From positions 1 to 28,405 of the forward strand of contig JBKCPL010000037.1 in NCBI GenBank assembly GCA_046309355.1: 28,405 nt of DNA. Direction: 5' to 3'. Positions within the stretch are counted from its first letter, which is position 1; each line of letters opens with the position of its first letter. The position numbers and the translations under genes were made by a program. The notes under the pieces were generated by a model that saw nothing but the letters and a program-made list of their open reading frames with translations, was not told the origin of the DNA and made no database searches. Below are positions 1 to 6,020 of this stretch, one piece after another. This DNA is from CAYSBE01 sp046309355 (lineage in GTDB: Bacteria > Bacteroidota > Bacteroidia > UKL13-3).

Positions 1-107
1 ACCGATTAAGTTCAGCGTCTGAAGACTCACCTATTCATACAATGTCATGGTTTGGATTTTGAACTTTAATAACAAATTTACTGGTTCCATATTACTTTAT
101 GCAAGTA

Positions 108-142
108 GGTTCCCACGCATTACAAATGCGCGGGAACGGGGG
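108..142 (-). repeat. REP-like palindrome, copy A (short form)
   Basis: Hairpin arms GTTCCCACGCAT and ATGCGCGGGAAC enclose the five-base loop TACAA and are followed by a run of five G. Read on the minus strand this is C5-GTTCCCGCGCAT-TTGTA-ATGCGTGGGAAC, the same family as the copies at 962, 1273 and 1981-2226. The tetranucleotide GTAG sits at the base of the hairpin on the plus strand. It lies 30 bases before the first lipoprotein gene and points opposite to copy B behind that gene pair. Confidence 0.8.
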
Positions 143-157
143 TATTTTGGTTATTTC

Positions 158-165
158 GGAGGAGG
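158..165 (+). promoter_or_regulatory. Shine-Dalgarno-like site
   Basis: GGAGGAGG ends six bases before the ATG at 172. Bacteroidota genes usually lack such sites, so it is unusual here. It favours 172 over the internal ATG at 199 as the start of the first lipoprotein gene. Confidence 0.5.
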
Positions 166-171
166 TAGTTT

Positions 172-738
172 ATGGTAACATTCAATAAATTGATATACAT
201 GAAATTTTTAATATTAGTTGTAATAATGAATCTATTTAGCAATTGTAAAGATAATGGCTGGAATGATGATGAATTGTCAATTAAAAGAGAACCTTATACT
301 GGGAGTCTACTGAGAATTGACGGTTATTACTATGAAAAGTATGCCATAGGTAATGGTGATTATAGATATAACATATACTTCTTTTATCAAAATGGCACAG
401 TGCTTTATGCTGAAACACCTTCAGGAAGTGAATTATCACAAAAGGAGGCTGAATACATATCAGGGGCTTTTTATGAGAAGATCAAAGAGAAAAAATATTA
501 TTGGGGTCTTTTCAAAGTAGAAAATAACAATATAAAGTTTGAGCGTTGGTATCCGGGCGACCCACCTTTGAAAGCATATATACGAGAGGGGAATATTATA
601 AATGACAGTACTTTTATCATTACCGAAAGCTACCGTATGCAAGGAGGAAAGAAAACAGAGGTAAGAGCCAGATCTGAAACTTTCCATTTTAAAGCATTTA
701 GTCCTAAGCCAGATAGTACCAATAAGTTTATACCTTAA
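172..738 (+). CDS. Putative lipoprotein of unknown function, 188 aa
   Basis: I do not recognise a family. From the ATG at 172 the N-terminus has a lysine-containing segment, a hydrophobic stretch (LILVVIMNLF) and Cys25 in the context FSNC, which suggests a relaxed Bacteroidota lipoprotein signal. The remainder is rich in Tyr, Asn, Lys and Glu, with alternating polar and aromatic residues that suggest beta structure, and has no further membrane segment. A Shine-Dalgarno-like site favours start 172; starting at 199 would still leave the signal peptide. The next gene begins three bases after the stop, so the two are probably co-transcribed. Codon use is AT-rich compared with the core genes from 3199 onward. 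REP-like copy A lies upstream and copy B follows the gene pair. Most likely a lineage-specific surface or periplasmic lipoprotein. Confidence 0.7.
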   Translation: MVTFNKLIYMKFLILVVIMNLFSNCKDNGWNDDELSIKREPYTGSLLRIDGYYYEKYAIGNGDYRYNIYFFYQNGTVLYAETPSGSELSQKEAEYISGAFYEKIKEKKYYWGLFKVENNNIKFERWYPGDPPLKAYIREGNIINDSTFIITESYRMQGGKKTEVRARSETFHFKAFSPKPDSTNKFIP

Positions 739-741
739 AAT

Positions 742-948
742 ATGAGAGTAATTATAGGTGTTTTATTAGTGTTTTGTATTACAAGCCTTGGCTGTAAAAA
801 AAGCTGCATTAATTGTAAGTGTTATAAAAACAACCAACTTGAAATTGAAAAAGAATATTGTGATTACGGTGATCAAGATATTAATGCAGCCAAAAGAGGA
901 TTAAAAGGTTCCGGTAATTATGATTATTGCGATTGTATATATAAATAG
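742..948 (+). CDS. Small cysteine-rich lipoprotein, 68 aa
   Basis: No family recognised. The N-terminus (MRVIIGVLLVFCITSLGC) looks like a lipoprotein signal with Cys18 as the lipidated residue. The mature part is only about 50 residues but holds six further cysteines: Cys22, Cys25 and Cys27 in a CxxCxC arrangement, Cys40, and Cys63 and Cys65 in a CxC pair close to the C-terminus. That pattern fits either disulfide bonding in the periplasm or metal binding; the sequence does not decide. It starts three bases after the preceding lipoprotein gene and probably shares its mRNA. The stop codon is followed within a few bases by a partial and then a full REP-like palindrome. It is AT-rich like its partner. 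Confidence 0.65.
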   Translation: MRVIIGVLLVFCITSLGCKKSCINCKCYKNNQLEIEKEYCDYGDQDINAAKRGLKGSGNYDYCDCIYK

Positions 949-961
949 CACCCCGTTCTCA

Positions 962-993
962 CCCCGTTCTCGCGCATTTATAATGCGTGAGAA
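962..993 (+). repeat. REP-like palindrome, copy B (short form)
   Basis: C4-GTTCTCGCGCAT, the five-base loop TTATA, then ATGCGTGAGAA. Its orientation is opposite to copy A, so A and B form an inverted pair around the two lipoprotein genes. A truncated head of a second unit (CCCCGTTCTC) precedes it at 951-960. Confidence 0.8.
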
Positions 994-1023
994 TTGGACA
1001 TGATAACTAGTAATAATCCCTTT

Positions 1024-1066
1024 CACGCTGACAGCCTGTAACGCATGGCGGGATGCCGTCAGTGTG
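1024..1066. repeat. Stand-alone imperfect hairpin
   Basis: CACGCTGAC at 1024-1032 pairs with GTCAGTGTG at 1058-1066 (one G-T pair). Inside, GCAT and ATGC can form a second short stem. It is not the same sequence as the REP-like family but lies among its copies. There is no T-tract, so a terminator role is not supported. Confidence 0.5.
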
Positions 1067-1180
1067 TTGAAAACAATATACGTAGTAAAATCTAAAATAA
1101 CGATACACCATTAAGGCACAAGCCGGTGGGGTTGTTTTGATACAAAGTTTTATATTTGATTATGTCCGAGTTTAACCCTT

Positions 1181-1203
1181 ACACGGGATGCGCGGGAACG
1201 GGG
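1181..1203 (-). repeat. REP-like palindrome, copy C (degraded long form)
   Basis: On the minus strand it reads C4-GTTCCCGCGCAT-CCCGTGT and then diverges, so the right arm is missing. The part after GCGCAT matches the extra segment of the long copies E-G, which marks C as a remnant of a long unit lying in the orientation of A and D. Confidence 0.65.
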
Positions 1204-1244
1204 TAAGCTTATGAAAAATTTAACTGTGTTAGAAAATATAACCA

Positions 1245-1267
1245 CACACGGACGGCACGTCCGCGTG
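1245..1267. repeat. GC-rich hairpin beside copy D
   Basis: CACACGGAC (1245-1253) pairs with GTCCGCGTG (1259-1267) around a GGCAC loop, nine pairs with one G-T. It ends six bases before copy D starts, so the two hairpins may act or move as one unit, as paired REP sequences do in BIMEs. Confidence 0.55.
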
Positions 1268-1272
1268 AACGG

Positions 1273-1309
1273 AGGTTCCCACGCATTGCAAATGCGCGGG
1301 AACGGGGGG
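1273..1309 (-). repeat. REP-like palindrome, copy D (short form)
   Basis: Arms GTTCCCACGCAT and ATGCGCGGGAAC around the loop TGCAA, followed by a run of seven G. GGAG sits at the base of the hairpin on the plus strand. It is nearly identical to copy A and lies upstream of the third lipoprotein gene, facing the opposite way to copies E-H downstream of it. Confidence 0.8.
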
Positions 1310-1364
1310 GTGTTACAATATATAAAGAGGTCGTAATTAACCAGTATCTTCTTAATATAATAAA

Positions 1365-1901
1365 ATGAAAACAATCTGTTTAATTGGGGTGATATCCTTG
1401 TGTCTGCAAAGTTGTTATGTAGTAGGAATATATAATAAACCAACATGGAAGAGTGATGAAATAAATAAAATAGATAACGATACACATGTAGAGGTAAAAT
1501 TATCCAAACCTAACATATTAATTCCTTCACTCTTTTGTTTCTTAGCATTTGATAAAAAGCAATATATACTTACAATTTCTTTGTGTAATATAAGTAATGA
1601 TTCGAATTTTAGAATTGAAAACATTAACTATAAAATTTTTGATAGCCTGTATAACCCACTTTTTGTAAAGCCAATTGTTAGATATGGTGATAACTATAGT
1701 TATACGCTCGATAGGGTTCAAAGTTATTATTGTGCTTGGGCAGAAACAGAACCTAAAATTAAAGTGCCAAAAACTATGTTTAATGAGAATTTAATAATTG
1801 AATATGAAATAGTTTTTAAAAATCATAAGAATACAATAAGGGGAATAAAAACACTTTATATAACAAAATACAATAAGATTTGGTTAGGTTCATTTTTTTA
1901 A
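1365..1901 (+). CDS. Putative lipoprotein of unknown function, 178 aa
   Basis: No family recognised. MKTICLIGVISLCLQSC is a clean lipoprotein signal: a lysine, a hydrophobic core, and the lipobox LQSC with Cys17. A second hydrophobic patch (about residues 50-72) reads like buried beta strands rather than a membrane helix. The rest alternates polar and aromatic residues and is rich in Asn, Lys, Ile and Tyr. The gene is visibly AT-rich: a sample line (1381-1440) holds 19 G or C in 60, against 30 in 60 in the meaB gene (9601-9660). It stands alone between repeats: copies C and D upstream, and four copies E-H in the opposite orientation downstream. It has no resemblance to the first lipoprotein beyond general composition. 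Probably accessory DNA. Confidence 0.7.
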   Translation: MKTICLIGVISLCLQSCYVVGIYNKPTWKSDEINKIDNDTHVEVKLSKPNILIPSLFCFLAFDKKQYILTISLCNISNDSNFRIENINYKIFDSLYNPLFVKPIVRYGDNYSYTLDRVQSYYCAWAETEPKIKVPKTMFNENLIIEYEIVFKNHKNTIRGIKTLYITKYNKIWLGSFF

Positions 1902-1923
1902 CTCACCCCGGCTACTGCGAGTG

Positions 1924-1937
1924 CCGATAGCTATCGG
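1924..1937. repeat. Perfect palindrome CCGATAGCTATCGG
   Basis: Fourteen bases, fully self-complementary, 23 bases after the third lipoprotein's stop. From memory, this palindrome recurs between genes in several Bacteroidota genomes; that cannot be tested in one window. There is no T-tract after it. Confidence 0.55.
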
Positions 1938-1980
1938 TACCCTTCGTGTGGTAATGGAATATTATACAATATGAAATACC

Positions 1981-2034
1981 CCCCCGTTCTCGCGCATCCC
2001 GTGTGACGGGACAGGTATTGCAATGCGTGAGAAC
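1981..2034 (+). repeat. REP-like palindrome, copy E (long form)
   Basis: C5-GTTCTCGCGCAT, then a 20-base extra segment beginning CCCGTGTGACGGG and ending ACAGGTA, then TTGCA and ATGCGTGAGAAC. Without the extra segment it would match the short copy D around the loop. CCCGT and ACGGG inside the segment can form a smaller hairpin within the larger one. Confidence 0.8.
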
Positions 2035-2050
2035 TATTACAGTTTAATCT

Positions 2051-2104
2051 CCCCGTTCTCGCGCATCCCGTTTAACGGGACAGGTATTATAATTCGTGAG
2101 AATT
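2051..2104 (+). repeat. REP-like palindrome, copy F (long form)
   Basis: C4-GTTCTCGCGCAT, extra segment CCCGTTTAACGGGACAGGTA, then TTATA and ATTCGTGAGAAT. The inner stem CCCGTT/AACGGG is perfect. Without the extra segment the loop TTATA is that of copy B. A head fragment (CCCGTTCTCGC) follows at 2107-2117. Confidence 0.8.
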
Positions 2105-2116
2105 CACCCGTTCTCG

Positions 2117-2169
2117 CCCCCCGTTCTCGCGTATCCCGTGTAACGAGACAGGTATTGCAATGCGTGACA
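2117..2169 (+). repeat. REP-like palindrome, copy G (long form)
   Basis: A C-run, then GTTCTCGCGTAT, extra segment with CCCGTGTAACGAG and ACAGGTA, then TTGCA and ATGCGTGACAC. The arms are slightly decayed compared with E. It is the third in a tandem series. Confidence 0.75.
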
Positions 2170-2181
2170 CTTTGTTTAATC

Positions 2182-2226
2182 TCCCCCGTTCTCGCGCCCT
2201 GAGTTCTCGGGGTAATGCGTGAGAAT
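2182..2226 (+). repeat. REP-like palindrome, copy H (variant loop)
   Basis: A C-run, GTTCTCGCGC, then a different interior (CCTGAGTTCTCGGGGTA) and the right arm ATGCGTGAGAAT. The interior has its own CCC/GGG pairing and repeats GTTCTCG, as if a partial duplication replaced the usual loop. Confidence 0.7.
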
Positions 2227-2294
2227 TGTTATCATCTGTAAGTATTCGCAACTATATTATCCAGGTCTTGAGAACCAACTCTACGTTTATCATA

Positions 2295-2328
2295 GAAAAA
2301 ACTGTCCCGATTTTGGGACATTTTTTTT
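2295..2328. terminator. Bidirectional intrinsic terminator
   Basis: TGTCCC (2303-2308) pairs with GGGACA (2315-2320) around GATTTT. The stem is preceded by an A-run and followed by eight T, so it can work on both strands. On the plus strand it would end transcripts from the lipoprotein region before the next gene starts at 2383. Confidence 0.8.
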
Positions 2329-2382
2329 AAAACCTATTTAGCATTTTTGCGGCAAATCACACAACTAAACAACACGTACAAC

Positions 2383-2847
2383 ATGAAAAACTTCACACAC
2401 AAATTCAACCTGCTATGCTTGCTCATTTTTATTCCAGTTTATTGGTTACACGCTCAGGATACACTTATCACGAGGCATTTCATCGATGTGAAAGCGGCAA
2501 ATCGCTCAGGAGAGGTTTACAAATTCAAGCAATTAATTGCAGCTGCTAAAGAAGAGGAATTGCCCGAAGTTTTAACGCATTTCAGGGTAGCGCGGGTATA
2601 TGATATCATTGGCAATGTAGTAGGGTTGCCGGGTGCATTCATTTTTGGCTATTCATTGGGCGGTGCCGTTGCATCACCCAACGGATTAAATAAGGAGCAG
2701 TTTTTTGCAGGCATTGGGTTGATGGCTTTTCAATACGCAATAGTCGCCACCTTACGCGACCCGCAGATGCGCAAAGGGATTCGGAAATACAATGAAGCCT
2801 TGCACCAAAAACGCTTGCGTGCCAAAGAGGCATCGGAAAATGAATAA
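2383..2847 (+). CDS. Exported hypothetical protein, 154 aa
   Basis: The start is the ATG at 2383; an in-frame TTG at 2347 would only add residues before the signal peptide. MKNFTHKFNLLCLLIFIPVYWLHAQ is a signal peptide with the AQ|D cleavage site common in Bacteroidota. The mature protein has a charged helix-like part (about residues 35-70), then a glycine-rich hydrophobic region (about 75-130) with GYSLGG and FAGIGLMAF that could be one or two membrane segments, and a basic C-terminus with RKYNEAL. From memory this layout, a Gly-rich hydrophobic centre followed by a YN motif, occurs in many small uncharacterised Bacteroidota proteins. I would not assign a function. A strong terminator lies upstream, so it is transcribed separately from the lipoprotein genes. 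Confidence 0.7.
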   Translation: MKNFTHKFNLLCLLIFIPVYWLHAQDTLITRHFIDVKAANRSGEVYKFKQLIAAAKEEELPEVLTHFRVARVYDIIGNVVGLPGAFIFGYSLGGAVASPNGLNKEQFFAGIGLMAFQYAIVATLRDPQMRKGIRKYNEALHQKRLRAKEASENE

Positions 2848-2910
2848 TATGAAGCCATCTAATCCCGAAAAGATGAGTCAAGTATTGATTCAATAAACGC
2901 ATTCGTGTAA

Positions 2911-3120
2911 AATTTACTGTTCAAAAAATCGCTTAGCAGCCGTTGCACTTCATTTAGCTATCAAGGCTTTGTGAGTATAGCGGTTAAACAATACACAGAC
3001 GGGAATGAGAGAAACGCTTAGCACACCCGCTACGCGATGACCGGTTACAGCTATCCGGAAAAAATCAGCGCTACGGATTATTGGCTTGCTATAAGCATGC
3101 GCTTCATGCTAATTCACTGC
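2911..3120 (+). pseudogene. Possible remnant ORF broken by an in-frame stop
   Basis: After a TAA at 2908 the frame reads about 36 codons, including YQGFVSIAVKQYTDGNERNA, meets a TAG at 3019-3021, and continues in the same frame with HTRYAMTGYSYPEKISATDY and a hydrophobic stretch (WLAISMRFML). Both halves have balanced, protein-like composition. The frame finally stops at 3193 inside the terminator region, so the far end is not coding. It could be chance, or the tail of a dead gene whose start is lost. I do not recognise the family. Confidence 0.3.
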
Positions 3121-3140
3121 TGCATGGATGAATTTAACTC

Positions 3141-3181
3141 CAAAAAAAAGCCATCCCGATACGTATCAGAATGGCTTTTTT
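3141..3181. terminator. Bidirectional terminator after infB
   Basis: AAAAAAGCCAT (to 3154) pairs with ATGGCTTTTTT (3171-3181), and the loop holds the palindrome GATACGTATC (3158-3167). The A-run and T-run make it work in both directions. It lies 18 bases past the infB stop and ends the rimP-nusA-infB transcript. Confidence 0.85.
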
Positions 3182-3198
3182 ACATAGTGCAGTAGCAC

Positions 3199-5967
3199 TT
3201 ACTTCAGTGTTCGTTTGGTTTCTACCATTTCGTAGGCCTCTACCTGATCGCCAACCTTTATATCATTATAATTTGCAATGGTTAAACCGCAGTCGTAACC
3301 CGACACCACTTCTTTCGCATCGTCTTTAAAGCGCTTAAGAGATGAAAGTTCTCCGGTGAAAACCACCACACCCTCGCGTATTAAACGAATTTTGCTGTTG
3401 CGGAAAATTTTACCGTCAGTAACCATACAACCGGCAACCGAACCTACCTTGCTCACCTTAAACACTTCTCGTATTTCAGCATTTCCGGTAATTTTTTCCT
3501 CCACTTTCGGAGCCAACATACCCTCTATCGCGCCTTTGATTTCTTCAATAGCGTTGTAGATGATTGAATACAAACGAATGTCGATGCTTTCGGTTTCAGC
3601 CAGTTTGCGGGCTTGCTGCGATGGACGTACCTGGAATCCAACGATGATAGCATCAGAAGCTGAAGCCAACAATACATCACTTTCTGATATTTGTCCTACG
3701 CCTTTGTAAATTACACTTACCTGAACTTCTTCGGTAGAGAGTTTGATTAATGAGTCGCTCAGCGCTTCTACCGAACCATCCACATCCCCTTTTACAATAA
3801 CATTCAGTTCTTTAAAGTTGCCTATGGCTAAACGTCTGCCTATTTCGTCAAGCGTTATATGTTTGTGCGTACGCAATCCCTGCTCGCGCAATAATTGTCC
3901 GCGCTTATTGGCAATTTCTTTGGCTTCCTGTTCTGTTCGGGTGGCTAAAAACTTATCGCCCGCCTGCGGTGCTCCGTCAAACCCGAGTAATACAACCGGA
4001 GTAGAAGGGCCTGCTGATTCCATTTTTTTACCCCGTTCATCAAACATGGCTTTTACTTTTCCATTGTGCACACCGGCAAGTATAGGGTCGCCCACGCGCA
4101 GTGTACCTGCCTGAACCATTACGGTAGTGGTAATGCCTCTTCCTTTATCGAGGGTGGCTTCTATTACACTGCCTACTGCACGTTTATTGGGGTTAGCTTT
4201 TAAATCGAGTATCTCTGCTTCAAGCAATACTTTTTCTAAAAGCTTATCAATGTTTAATCCTTTTTTGGCTGATATTTCTTGGGTCTGATACTTTCCTCCC
4301 CACTCTTCCACCAAAATATTCATGGCCGAAAGTTGTTCGCGTATTTTATCGGGATTGGCTCCGTCTTTATCTATTTTATTGAATGCAAAAACGATGGGTA
4401 CACCGGCAGCCTGTGCGTGTGAAATGGCTTCTTTGGTTTGAGGCATTACACTATCGTCTGCTGCAATTACAATAATTACAATGTCGGTTATTTTTGCACC
4501 GCGGGCACGCATGGCGGTAAATGCTTCGTGACCGGGAGTATCAAGAAATGTTACGCTTTTGCCATTGGCTAATGTTACTTCGTATGCTCCGATGTGTTGG
4601 GTAATACCACCGGCCTCACCGGCAATAACGTTGGCCTTACGCACATAGTCAAGCAACGATGTTTTACCGTGATCTACGTGGCCCATTACCGTAACTATAG
4701 GCGGGCGTGGTTTTAAGTCTTCCGGATTATCTGCTTCCTCCTCAATTTCTTCAACTGCATCGGCTGTGGTAAATTCCACTTCGTATCCAAACTCATCGGC
4801 CACAATAGATATTGTTTCCGCATCCAGGCGTTGATTGATGGATACCATCATGCCCAGCGTCATACATGCACTGATAACCTGAGTTACCTGTACATCCATC
4901 ATTTTCGCCAATTCGTTGGCTGTAACAAATTCCGTTACTTTAAGTGTTTTTTTCGACAGTTCTTCTTCCATCATAGCCTCTTCGCGTTCGGCTGCTGCCG
5001 CATCGCGTTTTTGCTTGCGTATTTTAGAACGCACAGCACCTATGTTGGGCTGCTTGCTTCCGGGGTTTAGTCGGGCAAGTGTTTCCTTCAGCTTGTCTTG
5101 TATTTCTTTTTCTGTTATTTCCGTTTTAGGTTCATCTGACGGACGGTTTCTGGTGAATCGTCCACCACCGCGGTTGTCTTTGGTAAATGATGGGCGACCA
5201 ATATCTTTTACCGGTTCGCCTTTTTTGCCGGTATCGGTTTCTGATTTGCGCCTGCGTTTTTTCTTGGCAATGCTGTCATCGGATGATGCAACCGGAACCG
5301 ATTTTTTGGGTGGCTGCTCTACCGGCAGTTCAATTTTTCCCATCACCTTCAGGCCTGAAAGCTTTTCGAAGTTGGGTTCTTTTATGTTTTGTTCAGGTAT
5401 TACTTCGGCTTCTGGCGTGGGAGCAGGCGGTGTTTCAGCAACCGGTTCAACTGTAGCTTCCGTTTTGGTTTCGAGTGGTTCAGGGGTCTCCTCTTTTTTT
5501 GCCGCAGCTGTTTTCTTTGGTTTTTTTCCTACTGATCCCAAATCGATTTTGCCAAGGACCTTAAGCGCAGGTTTTTCTTCGGCAGCAGGTTGTTCAACTA
5601 CAGCAGGTGCAACATCTTTTTTGGGTTCGCCTTTGGTTTCAGGAACCAGTCCGGTTTTTATTAAAATACCGTCATCCTCTTCCTCCTCGCCCGATGCTTT
5701 TTTGGCTTTAGCCTTAGGCGTGGCCACCACTTCCTCTTTCTTTACCGGCTTGGCTTTAGCGCCCAGCATCTTGGCGTCTTCATTGGTTTTTTTGTCGCTC
5801 TGAAAATCGCTGAGTAATATCTGATACTGCTCTTCGGTAATTTTAGCATTGGGGTTGCTTTCCACCTTATGCCCTTTTGACAATAAGTGTTCAACAATGG
5901 TGCCTACACCAATGCCAATTTCCTTTGCTGCCTTACTAATTCTTATAGTTCCTATACTGTCGGTCAT
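3199..5967 (-). CDS. infB: Translation initiation factor IF-2, 922 aa
   Basis: IF-2 is the GTPase that brings initiator fMet-tRNA to the 30S subunit and promotes 50S joining. Residues 1-55 form the small helical IF2_N domain (ISKAAKEIGIGVGTIVEHLL). About residues 60-330 are a low-complexity Lys/Glu/Pro/Ala-rich linker, as in other Bacteroidota. A second IF2_N-like part lies near 340-410. The G domain starts near 420, with G1 GHVDHGKT at about 429-436, then DTPGHEAF (G3), NKID (G4) and SAKKG (G5). The C-terminal domains II to IV follow, ending in the YDCGLTIANYNDIKVGDQVE fMet-tRNA-binding barrel. Length fits the phylum, where the long linker makes IF-2 larger than the E. coli protein. It starts 53 bases after nusA stops and is the last gene of the operon. 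Confidence 0.97.
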   Translation of the reverse strand: MTDSIGTIRISKAAKEIGIGVGTIVEHLLSKGHKVESNPNAKITEEQYQILLSDFQSDKKTNEDAKMLGAKAKPVKKEEVVATPKAKAKKASGEEEEDDGILIKTGLVPETKGEPKKDVAPAVVEQPAAEEKPALKVLGKIDLGSVGKKPKKTAAAKKEETPEPLETKTEATVEPVAETPPAPTPEAEVIPEQNIKEPNFEKLSGLKVMGKIELPVEQPPKKSVPVASSDDSIAKKKRRRKSETDTGKKGEPVKDIGRPSFTKDNRGGGRFTRNRPSDEPKTEITEKEIQDKLKETLARLNPGSKQPNIGAVRSKIRKQKRDAAAAEREEAMMEEELSKKTLKVTEFVTANELAKMMDVQVTQVISACMTLGMMVSINQRLDAETISIVADEFGYEVEFTTADAVEEIEEEADNPEDLKPRPPIVTVMGHVDHGKTSLLDYVRKANVIAGEAGGITQHIGAYEVTLANGKSVTFLDTPGHEAFTAMRARGAKITDIVIIVIAADDSVMPQTKEAISHAQAAGVPIVFAFNKIDKDGANPDKIREQLSAMNILVEEWGGKYQTQEISAKKGLNIDKLLEKVLLEAEILDLKANPNKRAVGSVIEATLDKGRGITTTVMVQAGTLRVGDPILAGVHNGKVKAMFDERGKKMESAGPSTPVVLLGFDGAPQAGDKFLATRTEQEAKEIANKRGQLLREQGLRTHKHITLDEIGRRLAIGNFKELNVIVKGDVDGSVEALSDSLIKLSTEEVQVSVIYKGVGQISESDVLLASASDAIIVGFQVRPSQQARKLAETESIDIRLYSIIYNAIEEIKGAIEGMLAPKVEEKITGNAEIREVFKVSKVGSVAGCMVTDGKIFRNSKIRLIREGVVVFTGELSSLKRFKDDAKEVVSGYDCGLTIANYNDIKVGDQVEAYEMVETKRTLK

Positions 5968-6020
5968 TCAATGTGCGATATTACGTATTATTTGTGAGTT
6001 ATTGGTTTTCTGGCCCGCTA

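Larger units (their letters stand above)
1..171. other. Left-edge non-coding stretch
   Basis: No complete gene is visible. One plus-strand frame stays open from the edge to a TGA at 60-62 and could be the last 19 codons of a gene cut off by the window, but two frames give equally short tails and nothing in them is recognisable. The stretch then holds repeat copy A (108-142) and the strong Shine-Dalgarno-like GGAGGAGG at 158-165. Confidence 0.35.
949..1364. other. Gene-free stretch filled with palindromes
   Basis: This 416-base gap has no convincing gene. It holds repeat copy B (962-993) with a partial C4-GTTCTC copy just before it at 951-960, a separate hairpin at 1024-1066, the degraded copy C (1181-1203), a GC-rich hairpin at 1245-1267, and copy D (1273-1309). 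About 55 bases of AT-rich DNA then lead to the next ATG. An antisense frame across the region is open but is only a shadow of the repeats and the neighbouring gene. Confidence 0.7.
1902..2382. other. Gene-free stretch: tandem palindromes and a terminator
   Basis: This 480-base gap carries a 14-base perfect palindrome at 1924-1937, four REP-like units in tandem (1981-2226) and a strong intrinsic terminator (2295-2328). No open frame here looks coding. The bases from 2329 to 2382 should hold the promoter of the next gene. CATTTTTG at 2342-2349 resembles the Bacteroidota -7 element, but I found no -33 partner at the right distance. Confidence 0.7.
2848..3198. other. Intergenic stretch with a possible decayed ORF
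   Basis: Between the exported protein and the infB terminator there is no intact gene. One plus-strand frame reads as protein-like sequence from 2911 to about 3120, broken by one TAG at 3019-3021 (see the pseudogene entry). The terminator occupies 3141-3181. No repeat of the left-hand family is present. Confidence 0.55.

Noticed and set aside
1080..1170. Remnant of a transposase gene between repeats B and D
   Set aside because: One frame gives KAQAGGVVLIQSFIFDYVRV before a stop, but it is too short and matches no family I know, with stops just upstream.
1150..1485. 111-residue minus-strand ORF in the left repeat region
   Set aside because: It covers repeat copies C and D and the start of a plus-strand lipoprotein gene that has a good signal peptide; no protein pattern is seen in it.
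1981..2226. CRISPR array
   Set aside because: The repeated units are about 54-base palindromes that diverge from each other and are separated by short similar AT-rich spacers; repeats are not identical, spacers are not unique and of constant length, and no cas gene is present.
4916..5803. 295-residue plus-strand ORF across infB
   Set aside because: It lies opposite the low-complexity Lys/Glu/Pro/Ala linker of IF-2. The serine- and phenylalanine-rich translation is what that codon bias gives on the other strand.
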